From Anticarsia gemmatalis (taxonomy: Eukaryota > Arthropoda > Insecta > Lepidoptera > Erebidae): DNA of 64,000 bases. The DNA is taken from contig NC_134765.1 in NCBI RefSeq assembly GCF_050436995.1, forward strand, positions 10,195,501 to 10,259,500, in the 5' to 3' direction. This document shows, piece after piece, positions 50,161 through 63,918 of this stretch; position 1 is the stretch's first letter; each line of letters opens with the position of its first letter. The translations under genes and the position numbers were made by a program. Under the pieces are notes generated by a model that saw nothing but the letters and a program-made list of their open reading frames with translations, had not been told where the DNA came from and ran no database searches.

Positions 50161-52834
50161 TTGACACGCTCTAATAATAACGCACTTTTATTTTAAAAAT
50201 TAATAGAATTTACGACAGTTACGTGTAATGTTTTCAACACTTTTCAATTTCTAGTTTTAAAATGTAGAAGGAGTAAAAATTTCAGTTTTGTACCGACTTT
50301 AAAGTAAGTAGGTTTTGACTATCTAGCTGTGCTATAAATGTTCAGTTCACTATGAAATACAGTATGTTTCAGTTTGTATATTGCACAACCAGCTTATAAA
50401 AGTAATAGAAAATGAATAGTGGTTTTGTAGAACTCAAAATATGCTACAGGACATGTCTAATGCCGCCTTTTATAACATTTATAAGAAAAGCCGTTACATT
50501 TGTGATCAAATACTGTTATTAATATTCTCAAAGGAGATGTTGATAATCACCCCTATTCGTAGTAAATCTTGACCATGTATTGAACAATGGCACCCCTTTC
50601 ACCCCTTGCAATACACATCTAAGTAACCAAACACTCGTGGTCCACTCAATAAATGAACTTTTTATCTGTCCGCATCCTCTCATTAAACCTAAAACATCTT
50701 CCCGGATGTAAAACGGAGGGTCAATGTTTCCCACCGAACACCACCTTACATACGAAAACAAACAAATAATTTTTAATACTAGCAACCCTTCCGTGTTTTT
50801 TTCGAAGTCTAGAGAACACCAGTCCATTCAGCCTCTTCCGTGAGAACGTCAAACATGACCATAGAGAAAAAGCATCTAGAAAAAAATAAATGAGGGCGAG
50901 TGGACAGTTGTGGAGTAAAAAACTCCTTGCTTAGAAATGAATAATAAATAGCTTTGATGGAGTATTATCTGATTCAGATCGTAAAGGTGGCTTTGATGTT
51001 TCGTTTTATTTTAATGAGGGCTGTTTTATACTCAAAGCGATGTTAATTACATGTTACTTTATAGATAAAAGCCTTAGATTTCATTGACAACATTATGCAA
51101 ATTGTACAATGTTCTATATGGTGTTCAATTAACTTCTAACATCAAATAGCCAGTGAAAAGATATCAAACATTGATTTTCTGTGTTACGCACAAACGTCTA
51201 TTTCTTATTGGATGTAGATACGTATATTTTTAACACAAATTCAAATGAAGTCTTAAATATCTAGTAGTGTTACATCTTATCAAACTAAATCCACCGCAGT
51301 AGACTTAATATCAAACATTCATTCTCACGTTCGTTTCATTAAGTTTTTTTGGCTCATCCTCCGGCACTCCCTCGCCTACAGGTGTCGTTATAAAAAATAC
51401 TAACCATAGACTGTACAGCGATGTGGGTTCCCGCGTTTTTGTACGTCAATACTTTTTCAATTGAGGTTTTAATTGTTTTGCCTTTAGATGATGAATACGA
51501 AGACTGTTATAAACTTGATGATGAAGTCGTTTGAATTCCCTCCTCATCGTATATTATGATTATAATTCAACTCATAATAATTTTACACAAGGTGTTAAGA
51601 ATGGAAACATTGTTTTTACAATAAACATATTTTGTACGTGTACAATGTCAATACGACTGTTAAGTATCTACAATTCCACATTGCAACAGTTACCCATTTA
51701 TCATAATGAATAACATAAATATTTATAGCCAATAATGATATATTAGTACTACAATGACAGACAGTAATTGAATATCCATTACAACAATTTGCCCGTCTGT
51801 CTAAACGTCAACGGTAGTCGAAAAAAACTGGAAGCGGACAATAAAATTAAAAATAATGACGAACACATCGACACATGTCACTTCCGATACACTGGCCATT
51901 AAAATCAGTTAACCCTTAACCAAATCTAAAAATCCTCTGTCTCAGAATTCGGATCAACAATTAAAAAGAAATAAAACAAATCGTGGCGGGAAACAACTGT
52001 CGTATTTTTTTTTCTAACAGGTGGTAAAGGGTTCTAAGATATAATGCCTATGGAGAAAGCGTGACAAAAGTATGTCTAAACATGTGTTAGGAACGTTAAT
52101 TAATTAGTAAGAAATTGAAAGTTACCCCTTTGCCTAAGGCGTTAATTTTTTCTAGTTACATTGAAATCGAATGGGAAGTAAATGAAGGATGTAATTTATT
52201 AAACCCGCGGTGCGATAATGTTTTTTATTCAATGAGACGTCAGGCGGCTGGCTGTTTGTATCACACCTTGGTCATGTCTGTGGTAAAAAAAACGATACTG
52301 TCTTTTAAAATCTGGGAATAAGGAAATGGATAAAAAGTTTTATTTGTTTACCAGCTGTTTACTATTATTGTAGAAGTACCAATGGCCACAGTGTTAACTT
52401 TTATGTGTATAATACTAAGGCAATTATAGTATTTATGACAAGCTCTCCAGGTTTATCAAACTAAAGAAAACGGTGATTCGACGCAAAACCTAGTTGCAAT
52501 TTCTATGCTATACTCAGAAATCTAAATATAAAGTTACACTTCAGTTTTCTTAGCCCCATTGTAGACTGATTAACAAAATGATTCAAAGGTAGTCCATCAT
52601 GACACAGCAAGAACGAACTACCCAGCGTTAGTAGATTTCTACGTCATCTCTATGACAGGGAAAATAAAACCTTGGCCTAGTTCCGAAAAGGATTGCGTAG
52701 AAAAAAATAAAGTAGGTTCAAGTGGGTTGTCATTCCTACTTTATGTTACTGATATCATTCATAGTTTTTATTAGGGCAGACTAATGCGTATTGATCTAAT
52801 TTTTGCATTTCGTGTTTAGGATATGATTTTTGCA

Positions 52835-53114
52835 TCTATACTAATATTATAAAGCTGAAGAGTTTGTTTGTTTGTTTGTTTGTTTGTTTGTTTGTTTGTT
52901 TGTTTGTTTGTTTGAACGCGCTAATCTCAGGAACTACTGGTCCGATTTGAAAAATTCTTTCTATGTTAGATAGGCTATTTATCGAGGAAGGTTATAGGCT
53001 ATATATCATCACGCTACTACCAATAGGAGCAGAGTACCAGTGAAAAATGTTACAAAAACGGGGAAAATTTTTAACGCTTATGTAACGCAAGCGAAGTTGC
53101 GCGGGTCAGCTAGT
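52835..53114 (+). mobile_element. Helitron-like element, copy e, with expanded (GTTT)n
   Basis: Full copy of the 8331 family. The tract at 52863-52914 has about 13 GTTT units, against two to four in the other copies. Confidence 0.75.
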
Positions 53115-53981
53115 AAATAATAAGACGATATTGAAAAACAGAATAACTTTTCATGGATCTATCGAATCTTTGATTATCAGAGTCGCATATTATAGTAATT
53201 TTCAGTCATTTTTGTTAATCAAAACAAGATATCAGCTTATATGTCTAAGGCTAGAGGAAAAGTCTTCAAAGTTTCTGGCGATATGAGACTCCTTGATAAC
53301 TTGATACAAAAAAGACCACAGACTGTATTAGGAAAAAATATTTTTTAAATTAAATAAACAAATGATTCACGGCTCGTATCCTGTCATTACTACAATCACA
53401 AACATTATTACCCTTGAATAAAAATACCTATGCCTTATTCCTTTCACATTAAGGTTTAAATTCAAACAATTTTATATTTTATTATGTTCAAAGCGCGGGA
53501 TACAGGCGGCCATGTCATTCGGGTCAAACGACAGTTGGTTTTGATTTTATTTGTTTTTACTTGAGTTATTTATAATACGAGTGGTGATTAATATTACATT
53601 TTATTAATGCAATTTTTATTGGTTACTTATTTAAGTTATATTTTCCTGTCTTATTGAGTAAGTACCAACAGCCGCGCGGACCAATTGATTTTGACCGACG
53701 ACAGGTAGATTAAAAATATAGACAACGAAAGTAAGTAGTATATTATACATAACTATCTTAATAGAGTTTTAAAAGATATACTTCTCCCAAGAAGCAATCG
53801 CCTTGTTTCCCCATTTTAGTTTTTTATTCGTGCAAAATTTGTTTTTCATTCTAAAATGTACACATCAAATCACGCCTTCTTCCCATAGGGGTAGATAGAG
53901 ACTAGAGAACAAGACTAAAACTAAAACTTGACTTATATAACTTAACTTTTTTACTTTCTTTCTTTTTTTTATAATGACAAC

Positions 53982-54168
53982 TCCCGCACTAAGAATTGCT
54001 CTTGTGTCGAGGGGACTTTTACAAACATAGGCACAAACAACGGACACAAAGCACAACCAGACCCGAAACAATTATTTGTGGATCGCACTAAAAATTGCTC
54101 CGTGTGGGAATCGAACGACGACGCAGTGGTATCGGCGTGGCGACTTAAGCCACTGCGCCACGGAGACG
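53982..54168 (-). mobile_element. tRNA-derived SINE, copy d (most complete)
   Basis: The minus strand begins CGTCTCCGTGGCGCAGTGGC (A box), then GTCGTTCGATTCCCAC (B-box region), CGATCCACAAATAATTG and TTTGTGTCCGTTG, ending in CCCCTCGACACAAGAGC. The tRNA-like head and spacing are preserved. Confidence 0.75.
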
Positions 54169-54429
54169 ACACCCAAAACATATTATATTTTCTTAATACT
54201 TCACCTCATAATACTTAGTTTAAAACGCTTATATTTTATACCCTACAAATTATAACGCATTTAACTCTACTATGGTATAAACAAGTGAGTAAATAAACCT
54301 TGAGTGCGTTCCCCTTGATATTGTTAACTTAATCATATTGCGGTTACAACTAGGTTATTGGTGAATGTCGAAATAATTTACGTTTTATTAGTTTTTTACC
54401 AGAACCAGTACTAAATCATTAACCTCCGG

Positions 54430-54477
54430 TTATCCGGAATAGATAAACTACCGCTAAATGTACTCAGAAACCGGGGG
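54430..54477. mobile_element. Partial MITE, CCGGTTTCTGAGG family, copy 7
   Basis: Only the right arm remains (AATAGATAAACTACCGCTAA, then CTCAGAAACCGGGGG), followed by TA. Confidence 0.75.
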
Positions 54478-55805
54478 TAAGTAATGTTAAACCTTATGCC
54501 GTAACAGTCCTTTTATCATAAAAAATCAACGCGTATCATCAACAGTAGGCACCTAAGTAGATTTGTAAACAAAAAGGTACTGTTAAGGAACGATGTTTGT
54601 CTTTCCGTGCCTATATTATCACAAAATGCTTAACCCTTCATGAAATATGACACAAAGTCCCTCTTTTTCTAACAATATCTACTAGGTAGGTATACTAATA
54701 ATGACATAGTTAATAATAGAGACACTTCGCATAATAATATGGCATTTTACATTGAACCATTAGTGCCTAGCCCTTCCTTTTTAGCTACAGTCATAATAAT
54801 ATTAGTTAATATAAGCAAAAACGGATAAAAAGCTTGTCTCTATAATTTTATTAGTTCTATATAAGGGGCAAAACATAGTAGTAAAGACATTACTATAATA
54901 AACAATTTATCATCTAGCAAACTTGACTTAAAAATGTCAAACATCTTTAACACCTGTCAAAGTTGTCAATACACTATATAAATATTTGGGTAAGGTCAAT
55001 AACCCTTGTTTGAAGGGAATCAAAGAAGGAAAGAAAACCTTTTGACAATGAATATAGGGTTGATTTTAGAAAGTATATGTTATTGGGGTACTTTTGAGAC
55101 GTTTGTATCAATATTCAATTGAATAATACAATTTTGAAGTTTATTTGGATGTTAGCTACAAGAGATTTATTAAAAAAATTAAGAGCTGGCACCTATTTCA
55201 CATTAAAATGGTTGAGTCTTTTAGTGTTAAAGTTATCGCCAATTCAGATTTAGATTTGTGACTTATTTTCTCTTAAATTAATCGTTCTTGTTCGCAAAAA
55301 AATATATCAAACGCATTATTCAAAATTTTATACAAAAAAAAATAAACGAAAAAAAGCGCGCCAAATCCACGAAACGTCAAATACTTTTTTTTTTCAACCA
55401 ACCGCATACAGCCACGAAATCACGCTCGTATTCTCGTTCACATCACTCAGTGGAACACTTACGATTGTCTGACCAACATCTGCCTGCCATCTGCCGATCA
55501 TATCGGACCTGTCCGGTGCCTACGAATCAACGCCGGAAGGGTTAAGAAAAAAGGTTGATTGAAAGTGATAGTGTTTAGGAATAGATTATTATGATAATTA
55601 TTTTTGATCTTGGATAAAAATATGGCGGGCATGGTGCAAGGATATAGTGAATGAGCCGTACAGATAGATAGTCGTTTCAGGCAACGAATTATATGTACAG
55701 TAGATATTTTTTGTAAAAGGCTGCTCTGTGTTTATAGTAAGTATTTAGTTTTACGTGTTTGTATTATTGTCAAAGCAAGGACGAGAACTGAAGGGTTTAT
55801 AATAC

Positions 55806-56012
55806 ATGACTCGCGCAACTTTCCCCCGTTCTTGTAACATTTTTTATTGCTATTCTGCTCTTTTTGGTCGTAGCGTGATGATGTATAGCCTTCCTCGATA
55901 AATGGACTATCTAACACCGAAATATTTTTTTCAAATCGGACCAGTAGTTCCTGAGATTAGCGCGTTTAAACAAACAAACAAACTCCTCAGCTTTATATTA
56001 TTAAGTATAGAT
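55806..56012 (-). mobile_element. Helitron-like element, copy f
   Basis: Same family as 8331 but missing the TTCGCTTGCGTCACATAAG segment next to the CTAGT end. Confidence 0.65.
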
Positions 56013-56436
56013 AGTAAAGTAAAACGTTATCATTACAACTACTCTCTGTGAGTCAAAACGAAATATTTCGTATAATCAAACCCACGGCAGTGAACGCAAA
56101 GAAAGGGTTGAGGCGCATACATTAACTTCTGCACTTTTCGCTTCGTCATAACGTTTAAATAAAAACATCATTCAGTTTGAAAAAAACCTTTATCATTACT
56201 TCAAAATAAAGTGAAAAACTAAACTCAGATAACTTCATTATGTCTTAAAGATCCAGGTGATGTTTTCCGTATGAGATAACGCCGTAATCTGCCCACCTCG
56301 TTTGTCGAAAGCGTGTGTTATTCCCGACAATAAAACACTTCAAGAACTTTTCAAAGAACTTAGACTTTCTTTACCATCGAAACAAGTTTAAGGTAATTTA
56401 ATTACGAAATGTACGTAACAGCAACATTTTTCTATA

Positions 56437-56647
56437 TTAGGTCGGGGAAAGTCTTTTTGCATTATAGTATGAATGAACCTGTAATAAAATCTCTTTGGCT
56501 TCAAGAATCACAAATGAGTACGCGGTTCATTAGGTTTCTTTCAGTGAGCTCGTGAGGTACCCAAATATCAAGCTTTTTGTGTAGAGAAAAGATTTTATTA
56601 CAAGTTCATACATACTATAATGCGAAAATACTTTTTCCCTGACCTGA
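56437..56647. mobile_element. Mariner-derived MITE (211 bp)
   Basis: The ends TTAGGTCGGGGAAAGTCTTT and (other strand) TCAGGTCAGGGAAAAAGTAT are inverted over about 60 bp, with TA outside both ends (56435-56436 and 56648-56649). The centre contains a short stretch that translates as ELVRYPNIKLFV, recalling a mariner transposase remnant. It is a deletion derivative, not active by itself. Confidence 0.8.
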
Positions 56648-57093
56648 TATGAAAGCATATGAGGTTGAGGAAGACGACATTAAGGATAGAGTGAAGTGGA
56701 GGGACAGTTTACGGAAGGTTGACCCCATCAAATAATAATAGAAGGCATAGGATTCTTATGCTGAACTACGAAATGTTACATACAATTCATAGTTCAGTCA
56801 TAAAATTTGATAATTCTGAAAAGTTCCCACCAAAATCCGTCAGATAAAGTTAAAAGTTAAACATGGAGTTTATATTCTCCGAGTGACAGATGTGATTGGC
56901 TTCGTATCATTAACGTTCAAGCACTAACCTACTTTCGTGTCACACAAAAAACTAACAATCGCCGCCTTATGTACGTGTGCAAAAAATACATGCCGTTATG
57001 TGCATTATGATTGTCAACTCGTTAATGGTTCTGTACCATAATGTTTTAAGAAAATCTCAAGTGACAAGCGATTTGACAAGTGCATTTTTGTTG

Positions 57094-57140
57094 GTTAATT
57101 TGACGTTTGTGCGATGATATCGATGTTACGTCAAATTAAC
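57094..57140. repeat. Imperfect palindrome with TTAATTTGACGT arms
   Basis: GTTAATTTGACGTTTG and the inverse ACGTCAAATTAACG surround GATGATATCGATG. Each arm contains a TGACGT CRE/AP-1-like half and a homeodomain-type TTAATT. Confidence 0.6.
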
Positions 57141-57369
57141 GACACATAACTAAACAATTTAATTTAAGTATTTTGTTTACATCATCCCTAGGCCATAGAA
57201 TTTTGCTACTGTAAAAACTGTAGTCACATTAATTTATTATCGTGGAATAAACACATGTGAAACATTGTTGCAATGCAGAGTTACACTAACAGGTGAGTTA
57301 GTCCCGAGTCCTGGTGGTCATTAACAAATACTTTTACTTAATTAAGTTAGTAACTGTTATCGCTTCTCG

Positions 57370-58200
57370 TGCATAAATTAAAAAGTATCGTGCCGCTATC
57401 GACGCAGCCTTTGATTATAATCTGTGTTGTCAGGATAAAGCGCGCGAAAATAGCCGCGCGCCAAAAAAACACATGCACAACTTTCCGGACTAAAATAAAC
57501 ATGGACGGCGCGTTTCGGCGCTAGCCGCTTATTATAAATAATTAATGATTCCGTCCGCTCTTATGCACGATAAAATGCCATTACGGTTTTCATCGGTGGA
57601 CTTGCAAAAAATAACGTGAGCCGCCGCCCGAACTCGTCCCGGACAAAAAATACGCTTAAAAGAGTGCGCGGGCATCGCTGAAATTCCCGCTGTTTCTTAC
57701 CGCCGCCCGGTCATTTGACTCCGACCATTATCTGCGGAATTAACAACAGTAAAAAAATACACGATTCGATAAAAGTATATAGTCGTTGTCGCGGACAGTT
57801 TTTGTAATATAAATAAAGGGTGAGGCGGGCGCTACGCCGGTCACCGGCAGCGGCCGTAATGGCGTCAAACACGATAAATATTGCCACTCATGAAAATTCA
57901 GCAACGCATTATCCGAGCGAGTGGCCCTGAAAAACGTCGGACCTCATTCCTTTCGAGATATTTCATCACATCTTAGACTAAAAAATACATCATCGCAGCA
58001 GTTGCACGTTTATTTTTATGCGACAAAAAACAGAGTCATTATAATGTTCCGTTTTACGTATGTGGCAAGCGGTGCGTTATAATATCACAAATGACAGATG
58101 CGTCATTCCAACTTAAGTCAACGGACAGTAGCGTCGCGGGCAAAAAAATGATAAAAACGTCAAGACAATTAAACGATTTGCATATTCACGCAGCGGTATT
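57370..58200. promoter_or_regulatory. GC-rich, repeat-free island, candidate developmental enhancer or promoter
   Basis: Many CpGs mixed with homeodomain-like (ATAATTAATGATT), Hox/Abd-B-like (TTTTTATGCGAC) and octamer (ATTTGCAT at 58176-58183) motifs, with short A-runs. No ORF and no repeat family are seen. It differs sharply from the surrounding AT-rich DNA. A cis-regulatory module of nab or of a gene to the right is inferred. Confidence 0.3.
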
Positions 58201-61200
58201 GTTAAATAAGCTGATTCAACGTATGAAAGGAGTAGAAGAGGTTTTTTGAAATACGTTTCGCTGTTTTGGAACGCATCTTTGCGTAACCGAGTTCTTTATT
58301 TGAATTGAATGAGTGAAAAGGCATTGTCTGAGCGGGGGTGTGCTAACCGCTCCATAAAAAGCGTAAACAAATAAGCGGCCGCACGATATTTTGTTATTAC
58401 ATCAAACAAGAAGCCAAAAAAAATATCGTATAACTGTGGATCTTAACGATCCCCTTTAATGATAGTTTAAGAAGAAGTAGATAAAATAGTAATAATAAAA
58501 CTCTGCATGTAACTTTTATAACGAAAGTGTTGATGGTTAAGGAAAGATTTAAAAAATGATCCACAGTGGTGAAAGCTTGAAAATTAAAGTAAAAAAACGC
58601 ATGTGTACAAAAATGTAACCGAAAAAATTGTTCTAACTGCCTCTTAAACTGTCCCGTATAACAAATACAAAACTCTTTCATAGGAAACGACATAAGCTAC
58701 AAATTCAACAAGAATAAATATTTACTCATTCAAAATATTCTAGTACCAATTAATTTCATACACTTAATTATACAAAAATTCCACGTAAATTTCGACTGTT
58801 AAACGATTATGATTATCCACTTGATGAAAATAATTACACTGACCTTTTTCACGTTATTACAAAAAAGGTTCAAACCAACGCGATATTTTTCACAGTCGAA
58901 AAAACCTGTGGAATGTGTACCATGTCGTTTTATAGTGTACGTTTACTATATTGCCTTAAACAGTCACTATAAAGGCATAATGAATGACACAAGGTTTCAA
59001 AATGGCTGACCCATTTGCCGTTTTTATTTATCTGTATTAGGTACTATAACTTTTTAAAATATTTCAATGGACCCAAGGTTCAACTCTTCTCTCGTTCGGA
59101 AAGAGACCCTTGCCCAGCAGTGGGTCAGACACGGGTTAAAAAAGTGCGTAGGTATTAGCGCTTTAATCTCTGGTCACTGGTATTACGATTAGAAAAATAT
59201 TTGTTGTCTATGTTAACAATATCAATCACACTACGATCTACGAAAGCCAGTTATCATCAAAGACGACATTAAAACTGTGGGGCATAGTTAATTTCATTTA
59301 TATTCTAAACATTAAAGTTCACTATGAAATTTCAGTTAGGTACTTACGCTTAGTTTTCAGAAATAAGATCAAATCGAAAATTTAACTTATGAGTATTCAA
59401 TGAAAAATGTAATTGTGGTTCGACATGACATAGTTTTGACAAAATAATAATTATGTTTCAATCCTAAATACTTCAAGCACTTATTCAATAAAACAGACAA
59501 GTTTCAATAAAGTAATTCAATTCGAAAACACCCTTAAAAATAAACCGTCAACTTAATATTTTACAAAACACACAAGTCTATGCGTCATTTACCTACCATA
59601 AACAACAGAAAAATGGCCAAGTGACGTGACATCCGGCACATTTTTCTTCCAAATCAACATATCTTGAGAAAAGTTTTTATTTAAAAGTAAATGTAATAGC
59701 GAGTCACGAGTCGCATACATTTGTGTATATTAAAATATTATGTATGATATCAGGGTGGTGTTTCGTAAAAATTGGCTTACATCTACATATTATGCAGATT
59801 TCGTTGGTCGACTTAAAGGTATGTGCTTTCAACGTTTCATAGATATGATGTGATTTATCAGGACATGTTAAATATTTCTTGAAATTTCTACTGAATTGCG
59901 CTTCAACGTTTAGGTGCTATAAAATTCAGATAAAATAATTGTATCTTTTTTTAAATTTAGCATAATACCAGCAATGATGATCTATTTTTTTATTTTAATT
60001 TTTCTTAAAAATATTTTGGTCAAAATAATTAATGATTTCAGAAGGTAGTGTCATTGAAAACAGCTCTAACCACTGATTTTCATTCAAATTTTTGAGTTTG
60101 TTTAGGCCGATCAGATTGGTTAGTTTAATGTTTGTGTTTATTTCTTTTGCAGATTTTTTAGCACCGAAATATATGGTAAAATATTTCCACAATTACGTAG
60201 TACCGAAAACAGGAAAACTAAATTACATTTTGCTAAATTTCAAACATATTCTCGTGTGTGAAGTAATTCCATACAATCGCATACACGCCTTAACATATAG
60301 TTAGTGAGTGCGGTAAGGCTCCGAACGGTCTGCTATGTAAAAAACTTAGCAAAATAAAAGTACTGCACAGCGCTTTTATAGGGATCCGTAAGTAAATACA
60401 CTTGCAGGACTAAAAGATTATTAACTAGCTTTTTACCGCAACTTTACCCGTGTCGAAAAGATTCTTCAAGTAAAAAAAGTAGGTACCCTCTGTTTTTATT
60501 CTGCTTTTTAATTTAAAATAACTGCCTGTACGCTCAAATTAACCAAAATCAGTCAAATAATTCAGTAGGGAGGGCAGTCGGAACCAAATTAACAAACCAT
60601 TTTTTTGTTGTGTCTTATACTTAGTGTAAAGTATAAGTGTAGGCCCTAGCTAGTTAACAATCGTAACTTAAGAATCAAAGTATTTAAACCTAATCTACGG
60701 CCTACGGGTCCACATAATAAAACAGCAATACGCGCCTTTTTTATAAAACTCCACCATTTTGTTTCATTTTAGTGTTTTTCAGCCAGACATAGTTATACTT
60801 TATTATTGTACGGATTAAATGCACCAAGGTTTCTTTTTAGTTTTGTACAGTTGCATTTTTATGAAGCCACTTTACATAATGCCCGTTTTTAACCGGAGTT
60901 TAAGGCAAATGAAAAAGGATTTTGACACTCGTACTGTTGTGAAAGAATAAAGTTGGATTGTTGTAAGATTTTCGTTGGCTGCAATTAGAATATAATAACG
61001 GTCTCAAAAAAAACTTTGTTTATGGTTAAAGCTAAGTATTAAGCAGTGAAAGAGTTTTTCATTAAAATTTATGTTTATGATTAGATGGTGCAAATTTTTG
61101 AAAAAAAAAAAAACTGTTTATTTATGGTAATGAGAGCTGAGAATAATACCGTTACGATATGTCGTGATAACAAGAAAATCCTATTTTTAAATCTAGATTT

Positions 61201-62413
61201 TCACGTTTTCATACGTAAATAAAATGACGCCGTTTTCGCGTAGGGTTGGGTAGAGACCAAAGAAAATCAACAGACAACTAAACAATAATAAGATTAAGCA
61301 TTTCTTAAGAGCAAATTTTGTGTTATTTAGAAAATAACGAATAATTAACATACTATAAAACTTGTATTCTAATAAAGAAATACATATTTACAACGACACT
61401 GCCAATAAAAACATAGAAACAAATAAATAATTTTAATGACAATACCAATGAGATGTTGCAAAAAGGTATGATATTCAAAGTCGCACGCGATGGGAATTGA
61501 ACCCGTTGCGTCGCGTAATTTGCGTTTTTCTGCGCCCGCTCTGGCGACGGTTTGTCTTGGGATGAAGCTTTTTGTCTATGCCTCGCTTCTTGATGGATGT
61601 AGAGGAGCAGAGACAATTTGATACTTTCGTAGTTTCAATTAAATTTAGATTGTTAGATTATTTAATTTATTTGTATATATAGCTAGTTTATTGTTGAGGA
61701 GAATAATTTAAAATGTCATTCTAAATATTATATAGTGTAATTAAGTAATAAAAAACATATCCTAAGTTTAGATTGTTTATTAAGGTTGTAGCTGACTTTA
61801 TGATATAAGAATTGATGCAAAAGATCGCAGTTTTCTCAGAATTTGGGCGGTTTAATTAATGAGTGGAATTATTTTTTAGTTACAGTTTAATTCCACGTAA
61901 GAAAATAATAATTATAATCTTACTTCATGTTCTTACTTTTGGAAATAGTTTGTAACTGTGTACACTATGTAAATTAAAAAAATATGCTATTATTACAATC
62001 AGCAATAAAGTATACTATTATATCGTCAGTACTCAATTATAATGAGTAAGTATTATTTTTCATAACTTTTGAATGTTTCGTGTTGCAAGTTTATTATATG
62101 GCTGTGATCACAATTATTTGTGATTCAGTGCAATTTGCCGGTGCCGGAACGTCAGGTATATTGTTTAGCTAGTTTGAGACTAAATAGGTAGTATTATATA
62201 ATTTTATTAGCCTTTAATCCCGTTCTTGTTTTTACAAGTCGATGAAACATCTGTCTGAAAAGTCATCTTTAATTTATAATGAAGATAATTTCTTAAGATA
62301 AAGAGATAAAAGATCAGATGTAGGGCGATACGGTTTAGTTGGAAAGGAATTTTAAGATAAATAATTAATAAAGGTGACTGACAATTTCTCCTTGTGCTTG
62401 ACTTTTCTTTTTT

Positions 62414-62666
62414 ATAGCTGACCCGCGCAACTTCGCTTGCGTCACATAAAAGAGAATGGGTACAAAAATTCCCCGTTTTTGTAAATTCTTTTATTGCTAC
62501 TCTGCTCCTATTGGTCGTAGCGTGATGATATATCCTCTCGCCTTCCTCAATAAATAGGCTATCTAATACTGAAAGAATTTTTCAAATCGGACCAGTAGTT
62601 CCTGAGATTAGCGCGTTCAAACAAACAAACAAACAAACTCTTCAGGTTTATAATATTAGTATAGAT
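62414..62666 (-). mobile_element. Helitron-like element, copy g
   Basis: Full reverse-oriented copy of the 8331 family, from TAGCTGACCCGCGCAACTTC to ATAATATTAGTATAGAT. Confidence 0.75.
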
Positions 62667-63250
62667 GTAGTAGGTATGCTGTTTTTAGTGTTTTGCTTTT
62701 TTAATATCTCTCGCAACATAACATTTGAAATACTTCTAGTATTCGATTTTTTATTATTTTAAACTAAACCACTGTCGTATAAAAACGTCAGTTAGGTTTT
62801 TGAATCAATTTTTAACGATTTTTTTTGTTTAAACAGATAAACATTTTAATTTATTATTTAGTTTAATAGCGATCTCGATTTTTCGTACGTCAATTATATA
62901 AATTTTTAAACTATATGTACAATAAGTATTCAATTTATTATGTAAACGATATAAGGTAGCATAGCATATCTTTTAACGATACAGTTAGGTTAGTAATAAA
63001 ATCATTTTTATTAATTTCTAAACAACCAAAAATTTGCTCAAACAGTCAAAAGTATCAAATACTATGATATCAACAACACGGCACTGCGAGAGGCAACAAA
63101 AACTCCATGTTGCATGGCGCGAAGAAAAACCGTGGAAACGATGGAAAAACACCGCTCACACTGAGATACAAGAAAAACTAGATCGACTGTTGTGAACTAT
63201 CGTTTTTATACATTTAATTAGCTATACGTGACACTGGATTCTTCACGTAA

Positions 63251-63461
63251 ATCTTTATATATATAATTCTTCTGTAAGTGTGTATGTCACTGAACTTCTC
63301 TTAAACGACTGGACCGATTTTTATGAAATTTTTTGTGTATTTTCAAGGGGATCTGAGCATGGTTTAGATTCACAATTTTGTCCGCTGGACAATGTTTTTT
63401 TTATTAATTTTTAATTTATTAGTAACGTGTAGACAGGACAACGTCTGTCGGGTCCGCTAGT
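63251..63461 (+). mobile_element. Helitron-like element of a third family
   Basis: It starts near ATCTTTATATATATAATTCT and contains CTTAAACGACTGGACCGATT and TTCAAGGGGATCTGAGCATG. It ends CGTCTGTCGGGTCCGCTAGT. No ORF. Confidence 0.6.
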
Positions 63462-63850
63462 TTATATCTAAAGTTGACTGGTAGAAAATGTCCCTGGCAT
63501 TAAGTCCGCCTTTATACAAATTTGTATATTAAGATTAAATAAATAAATGTATCAAATTGGAAATATTACAATCGAGCTTGTAGAAAAAGAGTTGGGATAT
63601 TAAGTTTTAAAATTAACTTGTATTTTTGGTTGTGGTTTCAAAGTTTATTACATTTTTAGTTAGTGTATTTGATACTGTTTTGTGGCTCAATTGCTTAGTT
63701 AGTTGTGATGAAATTAAATTTAACATAAATCATACGTGAATTGTGCCCGAAAGAGTATTATTTTAAGTATTAATAAATACATGTAACATGAAAGGTCGGA
63801 CTTTTTTTCGTTTCAAAAAACTTAAGAATGGTAGAGACTTTTTCCAAATC

Positions 63851-63879
63851 CATACTAATATTATAAATGCGAAAGTAAC

Positions 63880-63918
<39 letters not shown>

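Noticed and set aside
50528..50827. 99-codon minus-strand frame
   Set aside because: No family recognised, no splice context linking it to nab, and the composition does not stand out from random frames.
55288..55545. 85-codon plus-strand frame rich in Lys/Arg/Ser
   Set aside because: Its first half is A-runs and no domain or splice context is seen. The GC-rich half is more likely regulatory or repeat DNA.
58397..58693. 98-codon minus-strand frame with hydrophobic stretches
   Set aside because: AT-rich Phe/Leu content arises by chance from A/T-rich DNA; no promoter, splice sites or homology seen.
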